64,000 nucleotides of DNA from assembly GCF_009908295.1 (NCBI RefSeq), contig NZ_JAAALO010000001.1, positions 310,001 to 374,000 on the forward strand, read 5' to 3'. The notes beneath the pieces are model-generated. The model saw only the letters and a list, made by a program, of their open reading frames with translations. It ran no database searches and had not been told where the DNA came from. Made by a program: the position numbers and the translations under genes. The stretch comes from Micromonospora rubida. GTDB lineage: Bacteria > Actinomycetota > Actinomycetes > Mycobacteriales > Micromonosporaceae. Below are positions 8,021-16,100 of the stretch, piece by piece (the stretch's first letter is position 1; every line of letters starts with the position of its first letter).

Positions 8021-9214
8021 CTTCACGCAGACCACCTGCTTGAGGTGGGCGACCACCTCGACCAGGTCCTCCTGCTGGGCCATCACCTCCGTGATGTCCT
8101 TGTACGCGGCAGGGATCTCGTCGACCACCCCCGCGTCCTTTCGGCACTCCACCCCGGCGGTCTGCCGCGCCAGGTCGTCCGTGCTGAACGTCCGCTTCGC
8201 CTGCCCGCGCGACATCCGCCGCCCGGCCCCGTGCGAGGCGGAGCAGTACGCGTCCGGGTTCCCCTTCCCGCGCACGACGTACGATCCGGTGCCCATCGAG
8301 CCGGGGATGATGCCGAGGTCCCCCGCGCCGGCCCGGATCGCGCCCTTGCGGGTGACCAGCACGTCCACCCCGCCGTACGTCTCCTCGGCGACATAGTTGT
8401 GGTGGCAGCTGATCGGCTCGTCGAAGCCGACCTGCGGGAGCGCGTCACGGACCACGTTGCAGAGCACGGCCAGCATCACCGCGCGGTTGCGGCGGGCGTA
8501 CTCCTGCGCCCACCACAGGTCCCGCCGGTACGCCGCCATCTCCGGCGTGCCGGTGAGGAAGACCGCCAGGTCCCGGTCGGGCAGCTCGGCGTTGTGCGGC
8601 AGCCGACGCGCGACGCCGATGTGCCGCTCCGCCAGCTCCTTGCCGATGTTGCGCGACCCGGAGTGCAGCATCAGCCAGACCCGGCCGTCGTCCGGGCCGC
8701 CCTGCTCCAGGCAGACCTCGATGAAGTGGTTGCCACCGCCGAGGGTGCCCATCTGCCGCTGGGCCCGGGTCTCGAGCTGGGCCACCCGGTTGTCGAGGGT
8801 GCCGAAGCGCTCCCAGAAGTCGGCCCAGCCGCGCTGCTCCAGCCCGCGCACCCGGCGCGGGTCGATCGCGGTGTCGCGCTTGGCGAAGCCGACCGGGATG
8901 GCCGCCTCGATCGCGGACCGCAGCCCGGCGAGGTCGTCAGGCAGGTCGGCGGCGGTGAGCGAGGTCCGCACCGCCGACATGCCGCAGCCGATGTCCACGC
9001 CGACGGCGGCCGGGGAGACCGCCTGCCGCATCGCGATCACCGAGCCGACGGTGGCGCCCTTGCCGAAGTGGACGTCGGGCATCACGGCGACGCCCTCGAC
9101 CCAGGGCAGCGCGCCGATGTTGCGCAGCTGCCGGGCCGCCTGCTCCTCGATGGCGTACGGGTCGGTCCAGACCCGGACGGGCGCGCGGGTGCCCGGAAGC
9201 GGGGTGAATGCCAT
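8015..9214 (-). CDS. rtcB: RNA-splicing ligase RtcB
   Basis: RtcB joins a 2',3'-cyclic phosphate or 3'-phosphate RNA end to a 5'-OH end, using GTP and Mn2+. The ATG at 9214 gives 399 residues and is chosen because GAGGAGA lies just upstream. The frame stays open for another 52 codons, but that stretch is low-complexity and holds the leader repeats. Key residues are visible: Cys78 in GVDIGCGM, GGGNHF near 159-164, HSGSRN near 184-189, HHNYV near 271-275, and the probable guanylylated His328 in ASHGAGR. No archease or RtcA partner is nearby. Its leader holds a 35-nt tandem repeat, and a hairpin lies further upstream. kptA, another RNA-phosphate enzyme, is 4.6 kb away. Confidence 0.95.
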   Translation of the reverse strand: MAFTPLPGTRAPVRVWTDPYAIEEQAARQLRNIGALPWVEGVAVMPDVHFGKGATVGSVIAMRQAVSPAAVGVDIGCGMSAVRTSLTAADLPDDLAGLRSAIEAAIPVGFAKRDTAIDPRRVRGLEQRGWADFWERFGTLDNRVAQLETRAQRQMGTLGGGNHFIEVCLEQGGPDDGRVWLMLHSGSRNIGKELAERHIGVARRLPHNAELPDRDLAVFLTGTPEMAAYRRDLWWAQEYARRNRAVMLAVLCNVVRDALPQVGFDEPISCHHNYVAEETYGGVDVLVTRKGAIRAGAGDLGIIPGSMGTGSYVVRGKGNPDAYCSASHGAGRRMSRGQAKRTFSTDDLARQTAGVECRKDAGVVDEIPAAYKDITEVMAQQEDLVEVVAHLKQVVCVKG

Positions 9215-9230
9215 CGTGTTCTCCTCGTTC

Positions 9231-9300
9231 GTTCTCGTCTTCTCCGGGGCGGCTGGCCGGATTCCGTTCTCGTCTCGCCCGGAGCGGCTGGCCGTGTTCG
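9231..9300 (-). repeat. 35-nt imperfect tandem repeat in the rtcB leader
   Basis: Two copies in register at 9231-9265 and 9266-9300. Both share GTTCTCGTCT and GCGGCTGGCCG blocks (plus strand), with changes in between. On the rtcB strand each reads CGGCCAGCCGC, then CCGG, then ACGAGAACG. The copy nearer the gene ends 17 nt before the rtcB start codon, right beside the ribosome binding site. Confidence 0.75.
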
Positions 9301-9427
9301 GAACCGGCGGTCTCCGCTCTGGCGGGGTGACGCGCTGCCGGGCCGCACCACAGCCGCGAGGCCGGCCCACCGGCGGCGGGACGGGCGTGGGCGGTACGGT
9401 CCGACGGGCGGGCGCCGGGGACGAAAG

Positions 9428-9460
9428 AGCCGCCCGGTCCCGGACTCGGGATGGGCGGCT
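9428..9460 (-). terminator. terminator-like hairpin upstream of rtcB
   Basis: An outer 8-bp stem (9428-9435 with 9453-9460) encloses a 5-bp stem (9438-9442 with 9447-9451), with only GG and T unpaired between them. On the minus strand it is followed by CTTTCGTCC. It may end transcription from the regulator gene at 9744-10739, or act as an attenuator in the rtcB leader. Confidence 0.55.
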
Positions 9461-9743
9461 GCGCGTGTCGCGCTGGCGCTATCCGCGCCACCACCCGGGT
9501 TGTCGGCGCTGACACCGGCCGAGGGTCTGCCCACCGGTGAGCAGCGGGGCACCGCCGCGCGGCATGGGCCGCGAGGTTGTGGTGCGTGTGCGCTGCGACA
9601 CGACGTGCTCCCTGGATCAGCTCGGGTTGGCCTTGTCCGATGAACGTAGGCGAGGGCCACGACGTCCGCAATGGATATCCGGCCGACCCGGCACGCCGGC
9701 CCGACGCGCGCCTCCCCGACGCTCGGCGGGTCGGTCGGGGCGG

Positions 9744-10739
9744 TCAGAGCCAGCCGCGCGCGGACGCCTCGACGCCGGCCTGGAACCGCGTGGTGGCACC
9801 CAGCCGGTCGATGACGGAGGCGATCCGGCGGGTGGCGGTGCGCGCGCTGACCCCGAGTTGGCGGGCGATGGCCTCGTCCTTGAGGCCGGCCTTGAGCATC
9901 TGGAGCAGCAGCAGGTCCTCGTCGCTCGGCTTGTCGTCGGCCGGCGGGTGGGTGCCGGCGAGCGGTGTGGCCCGACCCCAGTACGCCTTGAACAGTTCGA
10001 TCAGCGCGTCGAGCAGCCCCGAGGGATGGATCAGCGCGATGTTGTCGTAGGCCCCGCCGGCGAGCGAGACCACCGCCACCCGCAGGTCCATGATCCGTAG
10101 CTTGAACGGCAGGCTGGGGAGCATCCGGGCCTGCTCGCCCGCCTCGGCGAGCCTGACCAGCAACTCGAAGCGGCCCGGGCGTCCCATGGACTCCGGGCAG
10201 TAGACCGTGCGGATGTCGACCCCTCGGGCGATCAGGTCCTCGGTCTCCGCGATCTCCGCCTCGTTGGTGTCCGGGGTGCCGTCCACGTGCTTCATGTAGG
10301 GCGGCCGGTCGAGCACCCACAGGTGGGTTCGCACGGACCGGGTGAGTTCGTCCACCCGCCGGTTGACCGTCTCCCGGCCCGACAGCACCTCCACCCAACG
10401 CCCCGGATCGCGGAGCCGAGCTTTCTGGAACTGTTGGGCGAAGTCCGCGACCGCCGCCTGTACGCCGTCCAGCGCCGCTTCCGTCTCCAGCCGGTGCCGG
10501 GCGACGAGGGCCGTCAGCGCCGCCTGCGGCCCCATGGCTTCGTACTTTCCCGGCGCTGTCCGTCTCAGCAGGTTGAGCCGGCTCAGCCGGGCGACGGCGC
10601 TGCGCACCCGGGCGGTGTTGACGCCCAGCGCGTCGGCGGTCTCCGACAGCGGTTGGTCGGGCTGGATCAGCAGCAGACGGTAGACCTGTTCGTCGAACTC
10701 GCTGATGCCCAGTGCGCCCAGCACCGGATCGTTCCGCAC
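9744..10739 (-). CDS. TrmB-like/LuxR-type transcriptional regulator
   Basis: Putative regulator of about 331 residues from the GTG at 10739, chosen because GGGGCGGGTGGGGC precedes it. The frame is open for 60 more codons into the divergent promoter. The N-terminus is a winged helix (FDEQVYRLLLIQPDQPLSE then a recognition helix), like TrmB domains. The middle resembles the phospholipase-D-like sugar or signal domain that follows TrmB heads (VRTHLWVLDRPPYMKHV). The C-terminus is a LuxR-type helix-turn-helix (DEAIARQLGVSARTATRRIA). It diverges from a secreted subtilase with 179 bp between the starts, so control of that protease is plausible but not proven. Confidence 0.82.
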   Translation of the reverse strand: MRNDPVLGALGISEFDEQVYRLLLIQPDQPLSETADALGVNTARVRSAVARLSRLNLLRRTAPGKYEAMGPQAALTALVARHRLETEAALDGVQAAVADFAQQFQKARLRDPGRWVEVLSGRETVNRRVDELTRSVRTHLWVLDRPPYMKHVDGTPDTNEAEIAETEDLIARGVDIRTVYCPESMGRPGRFELLVRLAEAGEQARMLPSLPFKLRIMDLRVAVVSLAGGAYDNIALIHPSGLLDALIELFKAYWGRATPLAGTHPPADDKPSDEDLLLLQMLKAGLKDEAIARQLGVSARTATRRIASVIDRLGATTRFQAGVEASARGWL

Positions 10740-10918
10740 GCCCCACCCGCCCCGTATCCACGTTCCCGCTGCGTGGCGCGATTCGCCACGTGACCGAAGA
10801 CGCCATGAAGATATCTCGACTTCTTTCGGGCTGAGACGTTCACTACTCACCGTCCCACCTGGCGATCTTGCCGGCGGGGGCAGGCCCTCGTCGTCTCGAA
10901 CACCCCCAAAGAGGAGCA

Positions 10919-13900
10919 ATGGCCCGTAGGATCCGACAAACCTCCCGCTATGGCGCGGCGGTAGCTGCTGTGGCCCTGGCGATCACGATCAGCCCGGTCG
11001 CGGCATCCGCCCAGCCGGAGCCACCGGCGTCGCCGAGTGTCCTGCCCTCTAGTGCCGGGGGCAGCGACGCCTACATCGTGACCTTGGCCGACAAGCCGCT
11101 GGCGACCTACGAGGGCGGGATCGCCGGAATCGCCGGCACCAAGCCCGGCAAGGGCAGGAAGGTGGACGTGGGCGCCGCCAACGCCCAGCGCTACCGCAGC
11201 CACCTGACGGACAAGCACACCAGGGTGGCGCGCAGCGTGGGCGCCAAGCCGCTCAGGAGCAACTCCGTCGCCTCGAACAGCTTCGTCGCGGAGCTGACCC
11301 GGGCGCAGGCGATGAAGCTGCTGGTCACCGGCGGCGTGGTTTCCGTGGTGCCGGACAAGCTGCTCAAGACCACCGACGACCGCAACTCCGTCGACTTCCT
11401 CGGTCTCTCCGGTCGCAGGGGCGTGTGGTCCAAGCTCGGCGGCACGGCCAACGCCGGCAAGGGCGTCGTCGTCGGTGTGATCGACACCGGGGTCTGGCCG
11501 GAGAGCGCGTCGTTCACCGCGCCGGCGCTCGACGCCACCGCGCCCACGTCAACCGACCCGTACCGGCCGTACCGTCAGGGCACGGCCACCGTCATGCGCA
11601 AGGCCGACGGTGGCACGTTCACCGGCACCTGCCAGACCGGCGAGCAGTTCGCCGCGACCCTCTGCAACGAGAAGGTCATCAGCGCTCGGTACTTCGGCGA
11701 CGGCTGGATGAGGCGCGTTCCCGCGGAGAAGCGGAAGGACTACGTCTCTCCCCGGGACGCCCAGGGACACGGCACCCACACCGCGAGCACGGCGGCCGGC
11801 AACACCGCTGTCCCCGTCACCGAGCAGGGCGTCGACTTCGGGGAGATCTCCGGAGTCGCGCCGGGTGCGGCGATCGCGGTCTACAAGGCCCTCTGGCAGG
11901 GCACCGACGACGACACGACCGGCGGACAGACGTCGGACATCATCGCCGCCATCGACCAGGCGGTGGCCGACGGCGTCGATGTGATCAACTACTCGGTGGG
12001 CGGCACGAACGAGTCGTCTCCCGACGACCCGACCCAACTCGCCTTCCTCAACGCGGCGGCGGCGGGCATCTTCGTCTCCGCGTCCGCCGGCAACTCCGGT
12101 CCGGACGCGTCGACGATGGACAACACCCCACCGTGGGCGATGACGGTCGGCGCCAGCACGGTCGCTCCGTACCCGGCCAGCGTGGAACTGGGCAACGGGG
12201 CCCGCTTCAACGGCACCAGCACGACCGTCGCGGCGGCGTTCGGACCCAAGCCCCTGATCGCTTCCCGGGCGGCGAAGGCCGCCTCCGCCGACGACGCCAA
12301 CGCCGACAACTGCCTGACCGGCAGCCTCGACCCGGCCAAGGTGACCGGCAAGGTCGTCGTCTGCCTCCGTGGCGTCGTCGCACGGCCGATCAAGTCCGCC
12401 GAGGTCAAACGGGCCGGCGGCGTCGGGATGGTGCTGGCCAACCCGAGTGACCAGGACCTCAGCGGGGACCTGCACAGCGTGCCGACCGTGCACATCAACT
12501 CGCCAGACACGCAGGCCGTGCTGGACTACGCGGCGACCGCGGGGGCGCAGGTGACCCTGCTGCCGACCGGCCCGACCATGCCGTACCCCCAGGTGGCGGC
12601 GTTCTCCTCGCGCGGTCCCTCGGAGCACCACCCGGACCTGCTGAAGCCGGACATCGCCGCTCCCGGCGTCGCGATCCTCGCGGCCGTGGCCCCGCCGGGT
12701 GCCGAGGGGAAGAACTTCGACTTCTACTCCGGCACCTCGATGGCCGCGCCGCACATCGCCGGCCTGGCCGCGCTCTACCTTGCCAAGAACCCGGACTGGT
12801 CGCCGGCGCGGGTCAAGTCCGCGATGATGACCACCACCTTCCCCACCAGGACCGCCACCGGGAAGCGGACCAGCGACGTCTTCGCCCAGGGCGCGGGCCA
12901 CGTCGACCCGGCCAAGATGCTCAACCCCGGTCTGGTCTACGACGCGTCGGAGCAGGACTGGCTGGGCTACCTGGAAGGGCTGGGTGTCAGGACCGGTTCC
13001 GGGGTCAAGCCGATCCAGGGCAGCGACCTGAACTACCCGTCCATCGGCGTCGGCAAGCTCTTCGGCACCCGGACGGTCACCCGTAAGGTCACCGCCGTCA
13101 CCCCCGGCGTGTACCACGCCACGGTCGACCTGCCCGGGTTGAAGGTCAAGGTGAGCCCGTCCACCCTGCGCTTCAAGAAGGCGGGGGAGACCAAGCAGTT
13201 CACCGTCACCATGGAGCTCAAGACGGCTCCCGCCGGCGTGCCGACCATCGGTTCGCTGACCTGGCATGGCGGCGGCACCGTCGTTCGCAGCCCGATCGTG
13301 GTGACCCCGCAGAGTGTGCTCGCGCCGACCGAGGTCCGGGGCGCCGGCGCCGCCGGCTCGGTGTCCTTCGAGGTGACTCCGGCGCTCAAGAAGCTCCCGA
13401 TCACCACCTACGGGATGGTGTCGGGGCCGCTGACGCCCGGCACGGTGAACGCCAGCGACGTCTGGGGCAAGGACTTCCCGGTCACGGTGGCCAAGGGCAC
13501 CAAGGCCGTTGAGTTCACCGCACGCGCGGACAACCCTCAGGCGGAGATCGCCCTCATCGTCTTCCGGATGGTGAACGGCAATTTGGTCTTCCAAGACTGG
13601 GCCGTGACGGGCAATGACATGCGCCTCATTTTTGCGAGGCCGGAACCCGGCCTGTACCAGATGACGATCCTCACCTTGGCGGACCTGCCGGGAACCACGG
13701 AAACGCCCTTCAAGGTTCAGGCGAACCTGGTCACCGGCAAGGGTGGCGTCGGCAAGCTGACGGTGTCCCCCAAGAACCCGAAGGTCACCCCGGGCACTCC
13801 GCTGACGGTCACCGCGAAGTGGTCGGCAGTGCCCGCCGGGCGGCACACGGGCTACGTCGAGTACCCGAACGGGATCGGCACCGTCGTCAGCGTCAACTGA
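10919..13900 (+). CDS. secreted S8 subtilisin-like serine protease
   Basis: Extracellular protease of 993 residues. The ATG at 10919 is preceded by AAAGAGGAG. A Sec signal peptide (MARRIRQTSR start, ending near ASA, residue 31) is followed by an I9 propeptide-like region with DAYIVTLADKP. The triad is visible: Asp189 in GVIDTGVWPES, His284 in GHGTHTAS, Ser607 in SGTSMAAPH. A PA (protease-associated) domain with GKVVVCLRGVVARP is inserted before the serine, as in plant-type and large bacterial subtilases. The C-terminus is a Fn3-like beta domain with further beta repeats. A strong hairpin follows the stop codon. Transcription diverges from the regulator at 9744-10739. Confidence 0.95.
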   Translation: MARRIRQTSRYGAAVAAVALAITISPVAASAQPEPPASPSVLPSSAGGSDAYIVTLADKPLATYEGGIAGIAGTKPGKGRKVDVGAANAQRYRSHLTDKHTRVARSVGAKPLRSNSVASNSFVAELTRAQAMKLLVTGGVVSVVPDKLLKTTDDRNSVDFLGLSGRRGVWSKLGGTANAGKGVVVGVIDTGVWPESASFTAPALDATAPTSTDPYRPYRQGTATVMRKADGGTFTGTCQTGEQFAATLCNEKVISARYFGDGWMRRVPAEKRKDYVSPRDAQGHGTHTASTAAGNTAVPVTEQGVDFGEISGVAPGAAIAVYKALWQGTDDDTTGGQTSDIIAAIDQAVADGVDVINYSVGGTNESSPDDPTQLAFLNAAAAGIFVSASAGNSGPDASTMDNTPPWAMTVGASTVAPYPASVELGNGARFNGTSTTVAAAFGPKPLIASRAAKAASADDANADNCLTGSLDPAKVTGKVVVCLRGVVARPIKSAEVKRAGGVGMVLANPSDQDLSGDLHSVPTVHINSPDTQAVLDYAATAGAQVTLLPTGPTMPYPQVAAFSSRGPSEHHPDLLKPDIAAPGVAILAAVAPPGAEGKNFDFYSGTSMAAPHIAGLAALYLAKNPDWSPARVKSAMMTTTFPTRTATGKRTSDVFAQGAGHVDPAKMLNPGLVYDASEQDWLGYLEGLGVRTGSGVKPIQGSDLNYPSIGVGKLFGTRTVTRKVTAVTPGVYHATVDLPGLKVKVSPSTLRFKKAGETKQFTVTMELKTAPAGVPTIGSLTWHGGGTVVRSPIVVTPQSVLAPTEVRGAGAAGSVSFEVTPALKKLPITTYGMVSGPLTPGTVNASDVWGKDFPVTVAKGTKAVEFTARADNPQAEIALIVFRMVNGNLVFQDWAVTGNDMRLIFARPEPGLYQMTILTLADLPGTTETPFKVQANLVTGKGGVGKLTVSPKNPKVTPGTPLTVTAKWSAVPAGRHTGYVEYPNGIGTVVSVN

Positions 13901-13916
13901 CCTGATGCCGTAAGGG

Positions 13917-13950
13917 CGGCGGGGCCGGACAGTATCGTCCGGCCCCGCCG
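13917..13950 (+). terminator. terminator hairpin after the subtilase
   Basis: A perfect 14-bp stem (13917-13930 with 13937-13950) with the 6-nt loop AGTATC, 16 bp after the stop codon. There is no long T tract, as is usual in actinomycetes. Confidence 0.8.
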
Positions 13951-14008
13951 TCGTACGTCCGAGGCCCGTCGCGGCGGCCGAACGCGCGCCCGAGGGATCG
14001 GGTGCCGG

Positions 14009-14407
14009 TCAGGCGAGCGTGGCGTCCTCGCCGACCGGCTCGGTCACGTGGTCGAGGAAGGGAAAGCGGGCCCGCAGCTCGGCGAACCCCACCCCGCCGC
14101 GCCAGGCGTCGGCGATCCGTACGACCTGGTCCAGGTCGGTGGTGTCGCCGTCGGCCCGGGACCCGTCCGAGCCCGAGATGTCGACCATGAAGTAGCGGGC
14201 CTGGGACCCCAGCCCCACACAGATCGTCCCCCGCTCGGAGATCAGCTCGGCGCAGGTGAACCGGCTCCGCCCCTGCTCGGGAGCGCTGATCCGGCCCACG
14301 TCCACCTGACACCGGGTGGCGGTCAGGGCCAGCGCGGACGCGAGCCCGCCCAGCTCGACCAGGTCGGGGTAGAGGCGCACACCCAGGGCCGTCGACACGT
14401 CGCTCAT
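14009..14407 (-). CDS. hypothetical protein, possibly DUF6193-like
   Basis: Small soluble protein of about 132 residues from the ATG at 14407; a GTG directly before it is the alternative. No signal peptide or membrane segment. The central part has a beta-rich pattern (STALGVRLYPDLVELGG, then FTCAELISERGTICVGLG), and the C-terminal part reads QVVRIADAWRGGVGFAELRA followed by RFPFLDH. That last pattern resembles actinobacterial DUF6193-type proteins, which appear near natural-product genes or in immunity-like sets. The match is from memory and weak. It is monocistronic and divergent from the esterase. Confidence 0.65.
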   Translation of the reverse strand: MSDVSTALGVRLYPDLVELGGLASALALTATRCQVDVGRISAPEQGRSRFTCAELISERGTICVGLGSQARYFMVDISGSDGSRADGDTTDLDQVVRIADAWRGGVGFAELRARFPFLDHVTEPVGEDATLA

Positions 14408-14514
14408 CACTGACTCCCACTTCTCTGTGACAGGTCCAGCAGCGCGGACGTTACAGCCTGGTAAACCTTTGATCTAGGGTCCTGGCCGTCCCCGGGACAA
14501 AAACGTTCCTTCGT

Positions 14515-14558
14515 GGCCGGTCCCGGCCGGGACGCCGCCGCGCCGGCCGGGACCGGCC
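14515..14558. repeat. 16-bp perfect inverted repeat upstream of the esterase
   Basis: GC-only arms at 14515-14530 and 14543-14558 with a 12-nt loop, 36 bp before the esterase start codon. The junction is divergent, not convergent, so a terminator role is odd. The left arm shares its first 13 bases with the terminator arm at 6501-6513. Confidence 0.65.
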
Positions 14559-14594
14559 GGAGGCGTTGGTTGACGCCGCGTAGCATCCACGCCC

Positions 14595-15380
14595 ATGGCG
14601 CTGATCCGCTGCGACTTCCACTCCGAGGCGCTGGGCATGGGCACCTCGATGACCGTGCTCCTGCCCGACCCGGCCGGCTCCGGGATCGGCCTGGACGGCA
14701 GTGCGCCGGTTGGCGACCCGCCCGTGCTGTACCTGCTGCACGGCCTCAGCGACGACGACACCGTCTGGACCCGGCGCACCTCCGTCGAGCGGTACGTCGC
14801 GCCGCTCGGGCTGGCCGTGGTGATGCCGCAGGCCGGGCGCAGCTTCTACACCGACGAGGAGCACGGCAAACGGTACTGGACCTTCCTCAGCGCCGAGCTG
14901 CCCGAGCTGTGCCGGTCGTTCTTCCGGCTCTCCGACCGGCGCGAGGACACCTTCGTCGCCGGCCTGTCCATGGGCGGGTACGGCGCGGTCAAGTGGGCGC
15001 TGCGCGAACCGGGCCGGTTCGCGGCGGCGGCCAGCCTCTCCGGGGCGCTGGACTTCGCGCGGCGGCGCGACCACCCGACCAGCCCTGTGGACCCGGCCGT
15101 GTGGCGTCCCGTCTTCGGCGACCGGCACGTCCCGGGCAGCGACGACGACACGATGGCGCTGCTGGAACGGGCCGGGGACGACCTGCCGGCGCTCTACGTG
15201 GCCTGCGGCACCGAGGACTTCCTGTTCGACGACAACACCCAATTCGTCGACACGGCCCGGCGGAGCGGCGTGTCGCTGACCGTGGACTTCTCCCCCGGCG
15301 CCCACGACTGGGCGTACTGGGACGCGAAGATCCGCGACGTGCTGGCCTGGCTGCCGCTGCGCACGCCCAGCGGGGCGTGA
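14595..15380 (+). CDS. esterase (esterase D/tributyrin esterase family)
   Basis: Alpha/beta hydrolase of 261 residues, probably cytoplasmic because no signal peptide is visible. The nucleophile elbow GLSMGGYGA is near residues 118-126, the oxyanion strand VLYLLHGLSDDDTVW is near 45-60, and the catalytic His is in GAHDWAYW near the C-terminus. The Asp is probably in ACGTEDFLF. The family hydrolyses short-chain acyl esters, and some members act on S-formyl-type thioesters. The ATG at 14595 has no ribosome binding site, but TAGCAT lies 8 bases upstream at 14581-14586, which suggests a leaderless transcript. The hairpin at 14515-14558 lies just upstream. Confidence 0.88.
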   Translation: MALIRCDFHSEALGMGTSMTVLLPDPAGSGIGLDGSAPVGDPPVLYLLHGLSDDDTVWTRRTSVERYVAPLGLAVVMPQAGRSFYTDEEHGKRYWTFLSAELPELCRSFFRLSDRREDTFVAGLSMGGYGAVKWALREPGRFAAAASLSGALDFARRRDHPTSPVDPAVWRPVFGDRHVPGSDDDTMALLERAGDDLPALYVACGTEDFLFDDNTQFVDTARRSGVSLTVDFSPGAHDWAYWDAKIRDVLAWLPLRTPSGA

Positions 15381-15450
15381 CGGCAGGTCCCGCAGGTCCT
15401 GGCCGAGGAGGGGCCGAAATCGTCGAGAACCGACCGGGCGCAGCGGCGGT

Positions 15451-15957
15451 TCAGACGCCGACCGAGCCGTCGACGGCCTCGCGCAGGAGGTCGGCGTGGC
15501 CGTTGTGCCGGGCGTACTCGTGCATCATGTGCAGCATCACCAGGCGCAGCGACACGTCCTCGCCCCAGCGGGGGTTGTGGGCGACGACGTCCAGCGACCC
15601 GGCCTCCCGCTCGATGCGCCGGGCGTGTTCGACCTCCTGCCGCCACGCCTCGAACGCCTCGGACGCGCCGGCGGTGCGGGCGTCGTACGCCTCCTGGTAG
15701 TCGCCGGCGTCCGACCAGACCAGCGGCACGTCCTCGCCGCCGATCACCCGGCGGAACCAGTTGCGCTCCACCTCGGCCATGTGCCGGACCAGGCCGAGCA
15801 GGCTCAGCGTGGACGGCGGGGACGACTGCCGGCGCAGCTCCTCGTCGGTGAGACCCGCGCACTTCATGGCGAGGGTGGCGCGGTGGAAGTCCAGGAACGC
15901 GCGCAGCATCTCGCGCTCGTCGGCGATCAGGGGCGGGCCGATCCGCTCGGTGGTCAT
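15451..15957 (-). CDS. DinB-family (DUF664) protein
   Basis: Four-helix-bundle protein of 168 residues of the DinB/DUF664 type, a family of metal-binding proteins that includes bacillithiol- and mycothiol-dependent enzymes. Likely metal-ligand histidines are in LVRHMAEVERNWFRR (residues about 55-70) and in the C-terminal MLHMMHEYARHNGHADLLRE. The start is the ATG at 15957. The gene is monocistronic and converges on the esterase with about 70 bp between the stops. The substrate is unknown; detoxification by thiol transfer is a family-based guess. Confidence 0.85.
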   Translation of the reverse strand: MTTERIGPPLIADEREMLRAFLDFHRATLAMKCAGLTDEELRRQSSPPSTLSLLGLVRHMAEVERNWFRRVIGGEDVPLVWSDAGDYQEAYDARTAGASEAFEAWRQEVEHARRIEREAGSLDVVAHNPRWGEDVSLRLVMLHMMHEYARHNGHADLLREAVDGSVGV

Positions 15958-16081
15958 GTCCGGGTCCTCTCCGGTCGCCGACGTCCCGGTCCCACAGGGG
16001 TCGGCGGACCGGAGGCCGCCGAGGGGCGATGCGCTCGCCGGACGAGCCTAGTGCCGATGCCGCCGGAGCCGCCGGGCGGCC

Positions 16082-16097
16082 GGGCGGGGCCCCGCCC
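16082..16097 (-). terminator. 16-bp GC palindrome after the VanX-like gene
   Basis: GGGCGGGG followed directly by CCCCGCCC, ending four bases from the stop codon of the M15 gene. It may act as a terminator, though it has almost no loop and no T tract. Confidence 0.45.
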
Positions 16098-16100
16098 AGT

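Larger units (their letters stand above)
9215..9743. other. intergenic region upstream of rtcB
   Basis: 529 bp without a convincing gene. It holds the tandem leader repeat (9231-9300) and a terminator-like hairpin (9428-9460). The open frames crossing it are compositionally poor and are read as shadows. On the minus strand TTGCGG and TACGTT, 17 bp apart near 9640-9670, could be a weak promoter, but they lie upstream of the hairpin. No tRNA fold was found. Confidence 0.5.

Noticed and set aside
9428..9460. tRNA-like hairpin upstream of rtcB
   Set aside because: The stem has no D-, anticodon- and T-arm pattern and is too short; it fits a terminator better.
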